Below, one piece after another: positions 1 through 11,639 of a stretch of DNA of 64,000 nt (its first letter is position 1; each line of letters opens with the position of its first letter). Where the stretch lies: assembly GCA_027186245.1 (NCBI GenBank), contig CP114499.1:5461001-5525000 (forward strand). The letters are read 5' to 3'. Both the position numbers and the translations under genes were made by a program. The DNA is from Coriaria nepalensis. Taxonomy: Eukaryota; Streptophyta; Magnoliopsida; Cucurbitales; Coriariaceae. The notes under the pieces were generated by a model. It worked only from the letters and a program-made list of their open reading frames with translations, was not told where the DNA came from and did not search any database.

Positions 1-500
1 CCATTAGACTTAAAAGTATATATGTAGCTTGAAATATATGGTATGTTTGAAGTTTTTCCAGATTTATATTCATGCACTTTTGTTTTTGCTATATTATCTC
101 ACGACTTTTCCTTTCAAGTATCAATTAAGATGTCATGTTAAGAATATGTCCCCACTGCAGCCGCTAAAGGTATTTCATCATAAGGTGAAAACACACGTAG
201 ATTCTACTTTTTTGGGTCTAAGATGCTTACGATTAAAATGATTCTTTGCTCTAGATTTGTTTATTCTTAGTATGAATCGACTCCTCAAAACTCATTAGAC
301 TTCAAGTATATATGGAGCTTGAAATATATGGTGTGTTTGAAGTCTTTCCAGATTTGTCATGCACTTTTGTTTGTGAAAATATTATTGCATGACTTCTCCT
401 TTCATGCATCAAGATGTCATGTTAAGAATGCATCCCCACTGCAGCCTTATAAGTATTTCATCATAAGGTGAAAACACACATTGATTCTACTTGTAGTTCT
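1..500. repeat. Diverged tandem duplication inside a NUP93 intron
   Basis: Bases 1 to about 210 and about 293 to 500 are two diverged copies of one segment, offset by about 284-290 bases. Shared landmarks include AGCTTGAAATATATGG (near 26 and 316), CCCACTGCAG (151 and about 435) and TCATCATAAGGTGAAAACAC. The copies differ by scattered substitutions and short indels, so the duplication is not recent. It lies upstream of the first visible exon and I see no coding sequence in it. Confidence 0.85.
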
Positions 501-564
501 GTGTCTAACATGATGTTTCTCACATTTTTTTCTATTCTTAAGTGTCGTCTTTTACTTGTAACAG

Positions 565-2845
565 ATTTACTTTTGCTTGAGAACGGGGTACTACGATGAT
601 GCCAGAAATGTTGCTCTATCATCTTGTGCTTCCAATCAGTTTGCTCCACTGGTACATATTGTTCACTGGTTATCAGCATATGCACATAACTGTACAATGT
701 TTGTCTGGTGATGAATATCTTCTTGACAGCTAACAGAGTGGATTAATACTGGAGGCATGGTGTCTACAGAGATTGCAGCTGCTGCATCAGAAGAATGTGA
801 AAAAATGTTGAGGATGGGCGACCGGGTGGGTCGGGCTGCATATGACAAGAAGAAGTTGTTGTTATATGCTATCATATCTGGGTCTCGCAGGCAAATTGAT
901 CGCTTGCTTAGAGATTTGCCAACTCTCTTCAACACAATAGAGGATTTCTTATGGTTTAAGTTGTCGGCTGTTCGTGATTTCCCAGTCGGAACCTCTTCTG
1001 TTGTGCTGAACGATGGCTTTGTACCGTACACTTTGGATGATTTGCAAATTTACCTCAATAAATTTGAACCATCATATTATACTAAAAATGGAAAGGATCC
1101 TTTGGTGTACCCATATGTTTTACTATTAAGCATCCAGTTGCTACCTGCTATATTGTACCTGTCCAAGGAATCAAGAGATGAAGGATATAATACTGAAGCG
1201 ACTCATTTAGCGATTGTGTTAGCAGACCATGGGGTCCTCTCTGAAAGTAATTGGGCGGGACAGAAGTTGGGTGTTATGGATGCATATGCTGAGGCATCCA
1301 GTATTATTAGGCAGTATGGGTCCTTATATTTACGTCAAGGGAACTTATTAATGGCATTAGAATATTATGCACAAGCTGCTGCTGCTGTGGGGGGTGGACT
1401 GTTGTCCTGGTCTGGGAGAGGTAGTTTGGATCAGCAGAGACAGAGAAACTTGATACTGAAGCAACTCCTTACTGAGCTATTGCTGCGCGATAATGGGATA
1501 TATCTATTAGTTGGCACAAGAGGTAATGGTGAAGAAGGTGAATTAGGAAGATTTCTTACTGATGAAAAAGCAAGACAGCAGTTTCTACTTGAAGCCGCTC
1601 AACAATGTCAGGAAGCTGGGCTCTATGACAAAGTAATTATTCTGATAATTCCTTCTGTGCCTCTGATTTCTTTCTTTTCTTATGCTTGTTTAATTATTTC
1701 TAAACAACAATCATCTCATCTAAAAATCCAGGCATTCGCCTTGATCATCTACTAGAAATCTCTCTATGCTTTTGATTTATTTTTCTTTCTAACTCTTCAT
1801 TCCAATTTCAAAAAAGTCTATAGAGATTTACAAGAGAGTTGGGGCGTTTTCAATTGCATTGGAGACAATTAATAGGTGCCTCTCTGAAGCCATATGTGCA
1901 TTGTCACGTGGGAGATCTGATGGTGAGAGCAGGATTGCTGGCATCATTCATTCTGGAAATGAGATATTGGACACGTATAAATATTACCCTGGAGTCAGGT
2001 AATTGGATAGTATTGTTTTACATTTTGAGCTAGGTAAGCATTTGTCAAGTCCAATAATGAAGTTGACTACCATTTGATGTGCAGCCTTCAAGAGAGGGAT
2101 CGTGTATTGGAGCAACAAACTGTGCTAAGACAACTAGAGGCAATACTCTCGATTCAGAAGTTGGCAAGATTGGGTCATTACATAGACGCTTTAAAGGAGG
2201 TTTCCAGAATTCCATTTCTTCCATTTGATCAAAGAGGGTCAGATCATATCATTCCGGATGCGTTCCAGCACTTATCCCCATATGTTCAAGCCTGTATTCC
2301 AGATCTTCTGAAAGTTGCTCTCACGTGTCTTGACAATGTACCAGATACTGATGGATCACTGCGGGCCTTGAGGGCTAAGGTATGTTGACATTATCAGAGT
2401 GAAAGGATTTTATATATTTGCACATATGTTAATATGATCGTGGAGTTCATTAAAAGACATCTCGATAGTTCAAAGTTGTCGTACTTGATAATGAGTTGAT
2501 AGGGAAATGAATTGTCGTACGTTTATTTATTTATTATTTTTATTTTGTTTGGGGGGGGGGGGGGGTTGTATAGTTTGTTTAACCATCATTATTCTTGCAT
2601 CGTGGTTGTATAGTTTGTTTAACCATCATTATTCTTGCATCGTGGTTGTATAGTTTGTTTAACCATCATTATTCTTGCATCGTGTTTTCACTTTCATTTC
2701 TAGTCGATATCTCATTACCTCTTTGGATATTTGGGGTCATGATTGGAGTGTTTTTGGGCTTTTGCAGATTGCAAGCTTTATTGCCAGTAACTCGAGTAGA
2801 AATTGGCCTCGAGATTTGTATGAGAAAGTTGCCCGGAGCTTGTGA
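565..2845 (+). CDS. NUP93: Nuclear pore protein NUP93, 3' part (5' exons lie before the window)
   Basis: This is the C-terminal ~514 residues of the inner-ring nucleoporin Nup93/Nic96, a scaffold of the nuclear pore; plant family members are roughly 860 residues, so about 40% is upstream of base 1. Exons by frame and splice sites: 565-651, 730-1632, 1817-1998, 2085-2379 and 2768-2845 (stop TGA). Joined, they read without interruption through the conserved segments GYYDDARNVALSSCASNQF, EAGLYDKSIEIYKRVGAFS, LKVALTCLDNVPDTDGSLRA and the C-terminus NWPRDLYEKVARSL. The protein is all-helical with no membrane segment. The ATG at 757 is internal, not the start, because the preceding exon stays in frame with the family. 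The last intron (2380-2767) carries a G tract and a 40-bp tandem repeat. Family assignment is very secure; the A/B paralogue cannot be decided. Confidence 0.94.
2551..2685. repeat. G15 tract followed by a 40-bp minisatellite, three copies
   Basis: A run of 15 G (2551-2565) is followed at once by three head-to-tail copies of a 40-bp unit that begins TTGTATAGTTTGTTTAACC: 2566-2605, 2606-2645 and 2646 to about 2685. Copies one and two are identical and the third loses identity only at its last base or so. It lies in the last intron of NUP93. The perfect identity points to recent expansion, or to an assembly artefact at the G run. Confidence 0.95.
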
Positions 2846-3706
2846 AACACAAATTAATAGCCATCTGGGATTTGTCACCAATCCGGTGGTAAATCCAACG
2901 CATAAGAGCCAGGAGTGTTTCATACTAGGTATTAGGTTTCTGTCTGAACAGTCCAAATGAAATGAGGAATCTTGTATTATTCCTCTTGTTAGTGAGAAAT
3001 ATTCTTCCGGAATTGTCTTTTACCTTTTTAATCCAGATGATCTCAATTAGATTCCGCCTGACGATTATATTGGTCTTACCGGTTGACCAGAGAGACCTGG
3101 TTGTGATGTGGCCATCCCATCTCGTGCTCCCCTGTTTCCCCTTTTCGTAGAAGAACAGGGGAAGAAAATGTCAGAATCAAACGTCAAAAATCTGCATTTT
3201 GGTATACACGCAACTGTATGTACTTCGTCGATTCACTTACATGGGCGTGTGTTTCAATGTCGCTGATGTGTTGAACCTGTTCGATGTTAACGTGTATGAT
3301 GTATTTCCGATTTTCCAGGTTGATCATTCTTTCTAATTCTTATCAGGTGTTAGTTTCTAAGCCGTCCGTTAGATTTTAGACCATCTAGCCATTCATATTC
3401 ACTACGCCCCAGTTTATGTGTGCTAATGATGAGATTAGATCATTTAACTTTTTGCCTTGGGGGATTAGCGACTGGGAAGTTGAGATCCTAGATTTGAGTC
3501 CTGCTATGTCAACCGTGGCGGAACTTGTTCAATGTTAACCGTGGACTAAATTTAGTTCATAATTATCTAAATGTATTTCATATTTAACATTTAATTTGAA
3601 GTGATTATTAATATCATAAAATTTTGATAAATTAATACTATTGGAATTAAAGAAAAATATTAATTATTAAATTATAATATAATGTAGTATACTTAAATTG
3701 AGACAA

Positions 3707-3746
<40 letters not shown>

Positions 3747-4135
3747 TTAATTAATTTATCGAGGCAAATTACGTCTTTTTCGTTTGCTGAAACAATTCTG
3801 CACTAATTGAAAAATACCAAATTGTAATTCAATAAACCTCGAGGCTAGTAGTGGCCCGGGGTAACGTTCAAGTAGTACATTAATACACATTTTTGTACTT
3901 AATATATCAACCATCTAATAATCAAAGTATATTTTATAAGAATACAAGCTTTAGGGAGCATTTTTTTTATATTAAATATATATTTGGATGTTAATAAAAC
4001 TGCTGACTTTTTACCTAGTCAATTACTTACTCTAAGAATCAGGAACTGCATCTCTAAATTTCCAATGGTCTGCTCAAACTAATCTTCTTTCTTCAATCAC
4101 AATTTCCAAGAACTAGAGGAATCGACCGAACAACA
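2846..4135. other. NUP93 3' UTR and intergenic DNA
   Basis: The first few hundred bases are probably the NUP93 3' UTR. The rest is AT-rich without a supported gene. A poly-A/(AT)n tract sits at about 3704-3742. The leader of the NLR relic occupies the last ~60 bases. Confidence 0.7.
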
Positions 4136-5401
4136 ATGGAGTCATTTTTATTCAACATTGTGGAAATACTGTTGTGGAAGCTTTGGTCCCTCGCTTACGA
4201 ACAACTTTCCTCGGAATGGAATCTTAAATACGATCTGGACGGGCTCAAGCTCAGCTTGGAGGGTGTCATAGCAGTGTTGTTGGATGTTGATGAGAAGCAA
4301 GTACATGATTATCGGCTCTGTTTTTGGTTTCGACGGCTTAAAGACAACTTCAATGAAGTGGAAGATGTGTTGGATGACTTTGAATATCAAGTTTTGGAAA
4401 GACGAGCGAGACATATTAGTTCACGGAAGGCAAAAGAAGCATTCAATGGTATGCCGTTTTTTTTTTTTTGGCACTGTAATCCACTTGTATTCAGAATCGA
4501 AATGGGTCATAAGATCAAAGACATCAGATTGAGGTTTGAGGATATTGCAAAACTTAAAACTCAATTTAATCTCGTCGAGAAGCTCAGAGATGGTCGTGTT
4601 GTGCACGTAGATAGGGAGACAACCCACTCTTTTGTACATCCTTCAAATGTATTTGGAAGGCATGATGATAAAGAGAAAATCATACAACTTTCGTTGCGTC
4701 CTGATTATGACACAGGAAATGTTTCTACTATTGCCATAGTTGGAATTGGAGGCCTTGGTAAATCCACACTTGCTAAGTTGGTTTTCAATGATGCGAGGAT
4801 ACGTAATGAAATGTCGACATAAGAATGTGGGTGTGCGCATCAAACGACTTTGGTTTGAAACAAATAATGATAAGAATCATCAAATCTGTCGACAGTCGTG
4901 AAAGTTGTAGTGATCTTGAGTCTGAGCAGTTGCAACAACGTCTCCGAGGAAAAGTAGATAGGAAAAAGTATTTTCTTGTCTTAGATGATGTGTGGAATGA
5001 AGATGGCAAAAAATGGAAGAAATTGGTGGAGCTATTAGTGGTGGAATTCTGGTGACAACAAGCAGTCCGATAGTTGCTTCTATGATGAGCACTCCCCATT
5101 TGATTTACAGCTTAGATGTCCTTCCTTATGAATATTGCAAGTCTCTGTTCGAGAGAACCGCCTTCAAAACAGGGGATGAAAGTCGTTATCCTCGTTTGAT
5201 TGAAATTGGGATGAAATAGTGACAAAATGTGGAGGGATTCCACATTTTGGCAAACCTTCTCTACTCGAAAACGAATCAACGCAAATGGAAGTTTATAAGA
5301 GGTAATGAAATATGCAGATTACCACGAAGATAAGGTGACTTCTTACATGCACTAAAGCTGAGTTATGATCAAATTCCATTGTACCTAAAGCAATGCGTTT
5401 A
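4136..5401 (+). pseudogene. Decayed CC-NBS-LRR (NLR) resistance gene, truncated before the LRR
   Basis: The translation follows a coiled-coil NLR of the RGA type: an Rx-like N-terminal domain with EVEDVLDDFEYQVLERR, then VFGRHDDKEKIIQL, an intact P-loop GIGGLGKSTLAKLVFND, RNBS-A-like MWVCASNDFGLKQIM, kinase-2 LVLDDVWNEDGKKWKK, RNBS-B-like GGILVTTSSPIVASMM, and, in another frame, the region normally reading KCGGIPLA and the RNBS-D-like LHALKLSYDQIPLYLKQC. It cannot be translated as one protein. There is a frame break with a TAA at 4820-4822, a second shift near 5030, a third (one base lost) near 5212 that brings a TAG at 5217-5219, and an in-frame TAA at 5331-5333. Homology stops at about 5401 and no leucine-rich repeats follow. 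Living homologues are intracellular immune receptors; this copy should be inactive. Confidence 0.9.
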
Positions 5402-5479
5402 AGTTGAATAAATTGAATGAATAAATTAGATAAATATGTGTATATGGAATGATTTAAAAGGTATCTGAGGCTCATTTAG

Positions 5480-6132
5480 GAATTGCAGTTGTCGATTCAC
5501 TGGCTGAGATAATGTGCCTTTACCTAGTGTGGATGATGAGCCACGGACAATCTTTTGACTACCACGTGATGGCCTCCTCTGTTCAAGAGCCCTTTTGTTA
5601 TGTCTATTTCGTCGTTGTTTCCTAGCTCAAGATTTAAAACCTATTGCAACCAGTTTAAGAGGAGGCTCCTCTGGTATCTCATTGGATTCAAATGCTTGTG
5701 CTGTATTCCTAGTAATATTGAGCAGTGCTAGCTGTTGTTCCATTTAATTGTATCACTTCTGGATTACATCCCTGGATTCTGGATCATCCACATACTTTGT
5801 AATTGTTGAAGCAAACATGTTTATAAGCCTGGTGCGATTTCTCGTAACCTCCATTTGTGGATCTTCATCTAATATTGTGTTTGAAGACGACCTATTTGTC
5901 ACATGTCCTTGCCTTCCTCGTCCAGCAGTGTAGAATATACTCTTTTGGGATTCAAAACTGACTCAGTCGTTTGAGTTTCCAAATGATATGGCGGCAGGGA
6001 ATACCAATATATTCGAAGTGGTTGCATGTGCAGTAATGAAACCCATTTGCCGACGTAAGCCAATGTTGCTTGCTCCTCGAACAGACATGAGATTGGTCTG
6101 CACTGTGTACGTACAACAACGACTGCTTGCAT
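5480..6132 (-). pseudogene. Unidentified minus-strand coding-like relic
   Basis: On the minus strand, from about 6132 down to 5480, adjacent frames give long protein-like stretches broken by few stops. They include NPKRVYSTLLDEEGKDM, then EDPQMEVTRNRTRLINMF, YVDDPESRDVIQK, PEEPPLKLVAIGFKS and a basic stretch KQRRNRHNKRALEQRRPSRG. The amino-acid composition and the way open frames replace each other look like a decayed exon or a transposon-derived coding sequence rather than random AT-rich DNA; this stretch is also clearly less AT-rich than its flanks. I do not recognise the family. A Mutator/FAR1-like or other transposon protein is possible but not shown. The NLR relic ends just to the left. 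Confidence 0.4.
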
Positions 6133-6385
6133 CTATCAGTCTCCCGAGAACTATCTTCGATGGGATCGGAGTGTCGATCATCTCAAAATTTGACTAGTTT
6201 TCCTTGTAACGCATGTCATCCACGGTCATTTAGAAATGCCTTAGGAATACATCCACGTTCAATTCGGAACTCAAAAGGATAAAAGGATTTGGACTTTTGC
6301 TGATTAATTAATTAATCCCATAATTAATTAATCTTATTTTATTTAAATTTTATCTCATATTTTTTAAATCATATTATTAAAATGT

Positions 6386-6386
<1 letters not shown>

Positions 6387-6460
<74 letters not shown>
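6387..6460. repeat. Poly-A plus (AT)n microsatellite
   Basis: A run of about 19 A is followed by about 27 AT dinucleotides. It lies in the AT-rich intergenic DNA before the TFIIB promoter. Such tracts are prone to length polymorphism and sequencing error. Confidence 0.95.
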
Positions 6461-6464
<4 letters not shown>

Positions 6465-6765
6465 AATTGTATACCCGTTCAACAAACAACCTTGACTTGA
6501 AAAAACAGGCCACTAGCATTTACACTCGCACATAAAACGTGCGTTAATAAAAACAAACAGTGACCTTTCTCATAAAATCTCATAAAAAAGAGAAAATTAA
6601 ATTTTTTTTTTTTTTTTAATTTTTAATTTAAATCTCGCAATCCAAACAAAAGTCGGAATAATTCCAATCATGTACGGACCCAATCCCTGTTTCCAAACAC
6701 ATCCCCAATTCGTCCACTTTCATCCTCCCAAATCCTAAATCTCACATTTCTCGCATCCCCTCCTC

Positions 6766-6771
6766 TATAAA
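6766..6771 (+). promoter_or_regulatory. Probable TATA box of the TFIIB gene
   Basis: TATAAA stands in a pyrimidine-rich setting about 210 bases before the TFIIB ATG. It would place transcription start near 6800 and give a leader of roughly 180 bases. Inferred from sequence and spacing only. Confidence 0.55.
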
Positions 6772-6977
6772 TGCCCTTCACCTCCGTCGGTATAATTTAC
6801 GCCCCAAATTTTCCAGCTCTCGACAACTCGCGTCCCTCCTCTCTATAGCTGGGGAGAGAAAAGATCAGACCATAAACCTGACTCCCTGGATTTTTCCCTC
6901 CACCCAAACACTACCTGATTGCGAAGTTTCTAGAAACGGAAATTCAAACAAAAAATAAAAAAGAAAGGAAAGATAAT

Positions 6978-8755
6978 ATGTCGGATGCGTTTTGTACCGA
7001 CTGTAAACGCCAGACGGAGGTGGTGTTCGACCACTCGGCCGGAGACATGGTTTGCTCCGAGTGCGGGCTCGTATTGGAATCGCACGCCATTGATGAGACC
7101 TCGGAGTGGAGGACCTTCGCCAACGAGTCGGGAGATAATGACCCGAACCGTGTTGGTGGGCCTACCAACCCCCTTTTAGCAGATCGTGGTCTTTCGACCG
7201 TAATTGCCAAGCCCAACGGGACTTCCGGTGAGTTCCTCTCTTCGTCGCTTGGTCGGTGGCAGAATCGCGGTGCGAATCCGGATCGTGGATTGATTCTCGC
7301 CTTCAAGACTATCGCTACCATGTCTGATAGGTAAAGTTTTATAACGCCGTTTGGATGGGGAGAAACTGTAGGGAGGAAATGTCTGATTTTAGGATGTTCT
7401 GAACGCTATCTGATCTTTCTTTCACTTGCCTAAAAAAGGATTTTGTAATTCCAACACTAATGCTTGAAGATTGTTAAATAGTAAAAATTTACTCCTAAAT
7501 CTGGTCTGATTATTTGCAAAAAGGAAAAGAAAGAATTTTTACTTTATCTTGAACAAAACAACTGGAGATGTGTTGCTAATATTTGAAATAAATAATGTTT
7601 CAGGTTGGGCCTTGTTGCAACCATCAAGGTATTCTTTTCTGATCCTTCCTGATGAATCTGAGAAAGTTTTAATTGCTTATCATTCAATCATATCTCTCAA
7701 GTGTAGGTGATGGATTTGAGCATTAAGTTTAAGAAGTCGAAATAACTTGGTTCTCTTATCTGATTGTGTGAGTTTGTAATGGGTTTGAAGGATCGAGCAA
7801 ACGAGATATATAAGAGGGTGGAGGATCAGAAATCCAGTAGAGGAAGAAATCAGGATGCGCTATTAGCTGCTTGCCTATACATTGCTTGTCGGCAAGAAGA
7901 CAAGCCACGTACTGTAAAGGGTATGTTATGCGCCTATGATTTCTCATTACATATATAGGTTTTCTTCCTGTTTTTATCTTTAGACACTGCATTACAAGAA
8001 TCCACTGAAAAATGTGGCTTTCGCCTAGAAATTTGCTCGATTGCCAATGGAGCCACCAAGAAGGAAATTGGTCGGGCCAAGGAATATATAGTTAAACAGC
8101 TAGGCTTGGAGAATGGTGGTCAGTCAGTGGAAATGGGGGCAATACATGCTGGGGACTTTATGGTAAGGTTTATTTTGAGTCATAGATACCTTGTCCATAT
8201 TGTTTATTTCACTAAATAGATTTCAATTCATTGCTTCGACTTTTCAGAGGCGGTTTTGTTCAAATCTTGGAATGAACAATCAAGCTGTTAAAGCTGCCCA
8301 AGAAGCTGTGACCAAGTCAGAGGAATTTGACATAAGGTTAATAGCCATTTTCCCTCTATATCGTCTATAGAATGCTGATTTTCTAATAATGGGCTGAGTG
8401 TTGGAGTTTTAAAGACTGATATTATTTTGTTCTTGGCTCTCTTTTTCAGGAGGAGTCCTATATCTATCGCAGCAGCAGTTATCTACATCATCACCCAACT
8501 TTCAGACGATAAGAAGGCGCTCAAAGGTTTGATATTCCTTCCCCTTAGATTCAATAAAAGAATTCCAAGCTTAAAAAATTGTAAGAGCAGCTGAGCTTTA
8601 CTGTGATTGAATGGGGTTCAGATATTTCATTGGCTACTGGAGTAGCTGAAGGAACAATTAGGAATTCATATAAAGATCTTCACCCCCATGTCTCGAAGAT
8701 AATACCGGGCTGGTATGCTAAAGAAGCAGATCTCAAGAACCTTTGCAGCCCTTGA
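6978..8755 (+). CDS. TFIIB: General transcription factor IIB (TFIIB)
   Basis: This encodes the RNA polymerase II initiation factor that links TBP on the promoter to polymerase. Seven exons were derived: 6978-7330, 7604-7628, 7791-7920, 8029-8162, 8248-8336, 8450-8526 and 8622-8755. They join to 313 residues, the usual plant length. The N-terminus [20 protein letters not shown] with CSECG at about residue 27 forms the zinc ribbon. The B-finger/linker [18 protein letters not shown] follows, then two cyclin-like repeats containing [20 protein letters not shown] and [18 protein letters not shown], and the end [13 protein letters not shown]. Every junction has GT-AG and keeps frame; exon 2 is only 25 bases. 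The upstream TATA box supports the first ATG. NUP93 lies upstream on the same strand with an NLR relic between them. The gene looks intact. Confidence 0.96.
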
Positions 8756-9420
8756 GTATTGAGGGGGAAAAAAAAGAAAAATTGTAGAGCAATCATCATC
8801 GGGATTTTCACCAGTCTTTGATTTCGCTTTCAAAGCCCTGTTCTAAGGAACTCCTTTTACATACAAACAATGCTAAGTCATTTGTTTTTTCTAAGCAATA
8901 ATTCAAGTCAATTTCTAGGTATTTGATGTCCAAGAACGAAAAGGAAAAAAGAAAAGAAAAAAGAGTCCTGAAAATTTGTAGCTGCGCTGCTGTAGCCTTG
9001 GGAATAAGCCACCCGGAAGCAAGGCCTCTCTTTTCTTTCTTGTTCACGTACTTGAAGCATTGTTTGGATACCAATCACGTGCTATTCTGGCTCCAATCCA
9101 CCCCTCTCGCTTCCTTTCTCGAGAATTAACAACCGAAAATTGTATTGAAGGACTTCATGGAGCTCTGTTGTCAGAGAAAGACCGTACCTCCAGAAACAGA
9201 ATCAGATTCAAACCAGTTGTAGAGAAGGAGAAAAAGAAGCAATCTATAATGTTATAGTCGACAGGTTATTTTAGTTTACAATCAGTACCAACCCATTAGT
9301 AATTGAGACTTGAGAGTTACGAATCTAGAGACCTTTTCGACCAAAAAAAAAAAAAAATGCAAAAAATGAAGGTTCATTGGATAATTCTACATATATGCAT
9401 TATGATTCATGATCATAACT
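8756..9420. other. TFIIB downstream region, no gene seen
   Basis: The 3' UTR of TFIIB probably occupies the first part. Short open frames here have no recognisable motif. Nothing else is supported. Confidence 0.6.
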
Positions 9421-9424
9421 AACT

Positions 9425-9935
9425 ACTCGCCTTCATCAATATAAACATGAGTGATTTTGGGCCAATCTTCACCAACTTGCCGTCTATTATTCTTAAAGGA
9501 ACAACAATTTTTCTTAAGATGACAAGTCTTACCATAGAAATAATATTTCCTATCATCTTTAGTTTTCTTCTTATCTGTGAATTTATTCTTAGTGAATTTC
9601 TTATTAGAACTAATAGTATTACTACCTACCAGAATCTCTATTATCCAGCTTCCATCTAACAAACAAGTTATAATTAGTTCTTTTTCCTATGTTCAACTCA
9701 AGTTCCCTAACTTTTAATCCAGGTAAAACTAAGTCAATAGCAAGAGTCACACTAGTATATTTCAAAGAGTTTTTCAGAGCAGAATATTCATCAGGAAAAG
9801 ATTGAAGCAAGATCATGGTGACCAGTGTCATCAATTGATCGGTCAGTTCCCTTTGAAATCAGAACCATTTTTATAAACCCATCAAGATCATCATCCAATG
9901 ATTTATTTATATCCATTTTCTAAGCAAATAAAGTT
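9425..9935 (-). mobile_element. Copia-type retrotransposon gag remnant
   Basis: Read on the minus strand, the segment gives a Ty1/copia gag: MDINKSLDDDLDGFIKMV, then ILLQSFPDEYSALKNSLKYT, LKVRELELNIGKRTNYN and a zinc knuckle. The knuckle has decayed: the normal CysPheCysGlyLysThrGlyHis core reads as YYFYGKTCHLKKNC, so two zinc-binding cysteines are lost. Frame changes occur within the segment. No LTRs, protease, integrase or reverse transcriptase are seen beside it, so it is an isolated internal fragment. Confidence 0.85.
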
Positions 9936-10948
9936 CCTTTAAGATAAGCTAGACTAAGCGATGACTTTTTATAAAGAAATTATCTCTTCACATTCTCTCA
10001 ATCTCTCCGGTTTTTGAGAGATGAAAATCTTGTCAAAATTTATCTTCTGATCATTTTCCTCCCCTCTCTCTCCCTTCTTAAAATCATATACAAATAAAGG
10101 AAATAAATCTTATTTTTTTTAAAAAAATATCTTCCATTTCCTTCCTCCCACTATAACCAAATATTGGCTTCAAAACATGTATCTTTCGGGTATATTACAA
10201 AACATACCATAATAAATTACTCATTTATTTATACGAGATTTTTCCATAATATTCAAATTCTTTTAGGTATGTTACATAATTTTCTTTTAAAATTATTCAG
10301 AAAGTCCTAAAACACGGTTTTTTTTTTTTTAAACATTCCATATTATCCATTCTTTATATAACCAAACATATAATAATAAATCGGTTATTCCACTCTCTCT
10401 CATCTTGCCAGAAAATCGAACCAAAATGCTTATATACAAATAAAATAGCTTCTTCACCTTGCAAGACAAGATATGAACAAAATATGAAGTGTTAATTCTT
10501 GTTGCAGCATTTCGGGAAATTCTCGAGTAATCAGTCTTCTTGAGAAATCGAAATCAGTGGTTTTGGTGTGGTTTTTTTTTTCTCTCTAATTTAGGAAAAT
10601 TTTAGAAAAATGGAAAACAAAAAAAAAGAATTTTTATTTTTAAAATGATCCATCAAATATGGATTTGATCAATTGATTGAATTGAGTTAATGATTAAGAA
10701 CCGATTCATTAAATATTTGGGATCACTATAATTTATATTTAAATTTTAAATATGTATTATAATTATGAAAATTCATAATTTTTATTATAATTTAAATTTA
10801 ATTTGTTGATATTTATAACGGTTACAAATTTTTGGTGTTTGCCATAATTAAGTTTGGTTTTTTAGTATTTATTTATGTGAAGTTTTGAGAAATTGAATCG
10901 GATTTTGGGCCTTTCTTTTTGGCCTTTTTGAATATTTGAGAAATTTTG

Positions 10949-10996
<48 letters not shown>

Positions 10997-11015
10997 AAAT
11001 AATCCGGTACGGTAA
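9936..11015. other. AT-rich intergenic DNA with a poly-A/(AT)n tract
   Basis: No gene is visible. The stretch is strongly AT-rich, with a poly-A plus (TA)n tract at about 10949-10993 immediately before the tRNA gene. Confidence 0.7.
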
Positions 11016-11097
11016 CGTGAGCGGCAGGATTCGAACCTGCGCGGGCAGAGCCCACATGATTTCTAGTCATGCCCGATAACCACTCCGGCACGCCCAC
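11016..11097 (-). tRNA. tRNA-Ser, anticodon AGA
   Basis: The minus strand from 11097 to 11016 folds as a class II tRNA of 82 bases. The acceptor stem GTGGGCG pairs with CGCTCAC (one G-U) and is followed by a G discriminator. The anticodon loop CTAGAAA gives AGA, reading UCU serine. A long variable arm GTGGGCTCTGCCCGC and the T-loop/B box GGTTCGAATCC are present. There is no CCA in the gene, as expected for eukaryotes, and no intron. A run of four T on the transcribed strand about 16 bases downstream can serve as polymerase III terminator. Pair 5-68 is G-C here; I remember A-U in many plant copies, which would be a compensated change. Confidence 0.96.
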
Positions 11098-11639
11098 TTT
11101 ACATTCTTAAGGTCCCTTCTTAATTTATAAAAATGTTAATTATTTTGTAATATCATAGTTTGACTCTTAATTTCATAGGACTCTTGGCAAAAGCTGTAGA
11201 ACCCTAGCTGGATAATATCATTATCCTGAAAGATCAGTCATATCTTTTTGTTCCCTGTCTCTAGAAAAATTCATACTCTGCTAAGATTTTAGTTTGGATT
11301 CTCCCGTCTTACTCTTAAGGTGAGCATTCGTGACCTTCCCGTCCCACTTAACGGCTAACTATTCGTTTAGATTTTGATAAATCTTAACATTTTCTAGCAT
11401 AAAAGAATTTGATGATTTTGAACAGGGTGGAATTAATATATATAATTTTTTTTTAAAAAGGAAATTGAAAAAGAAAATAGAAGCTATTTATGTGATTATT
11501 ATTGCGTCAAGAATCATAACAGCCAGTAAACAATAGGGATCTTATCTCCCTTCGCTAATGAAAAACTGTTCTAATTCGCTCTTTGCTAGCAAGTGTTGTG
11601 CTTCAAGTCAAAGCACTATTAGTGTTTCTCTCTTCAAAT
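11098..11639. other. Intergenic DNA, no gene seen
   Basis: No exon, RNA gene or repeat stands out between the tRNA gene and the last kinesin-like piece. Further decayed kinesin exons cannot be excluded. Confidence 0.5.

Noticed and set aside
2566..2685. Direct repeats that might suggest a CRISPR array
   Set aside because: The units are contiguous without spacers and lie in an intron of a plant gene.
3460..3530. Stretch resembling a tRNA-derived SINE (B-box-like GATTTGAGTCC)
   Set aside because: No matching A box at proper spacing, no poly-A tail or target duplication could be defined.
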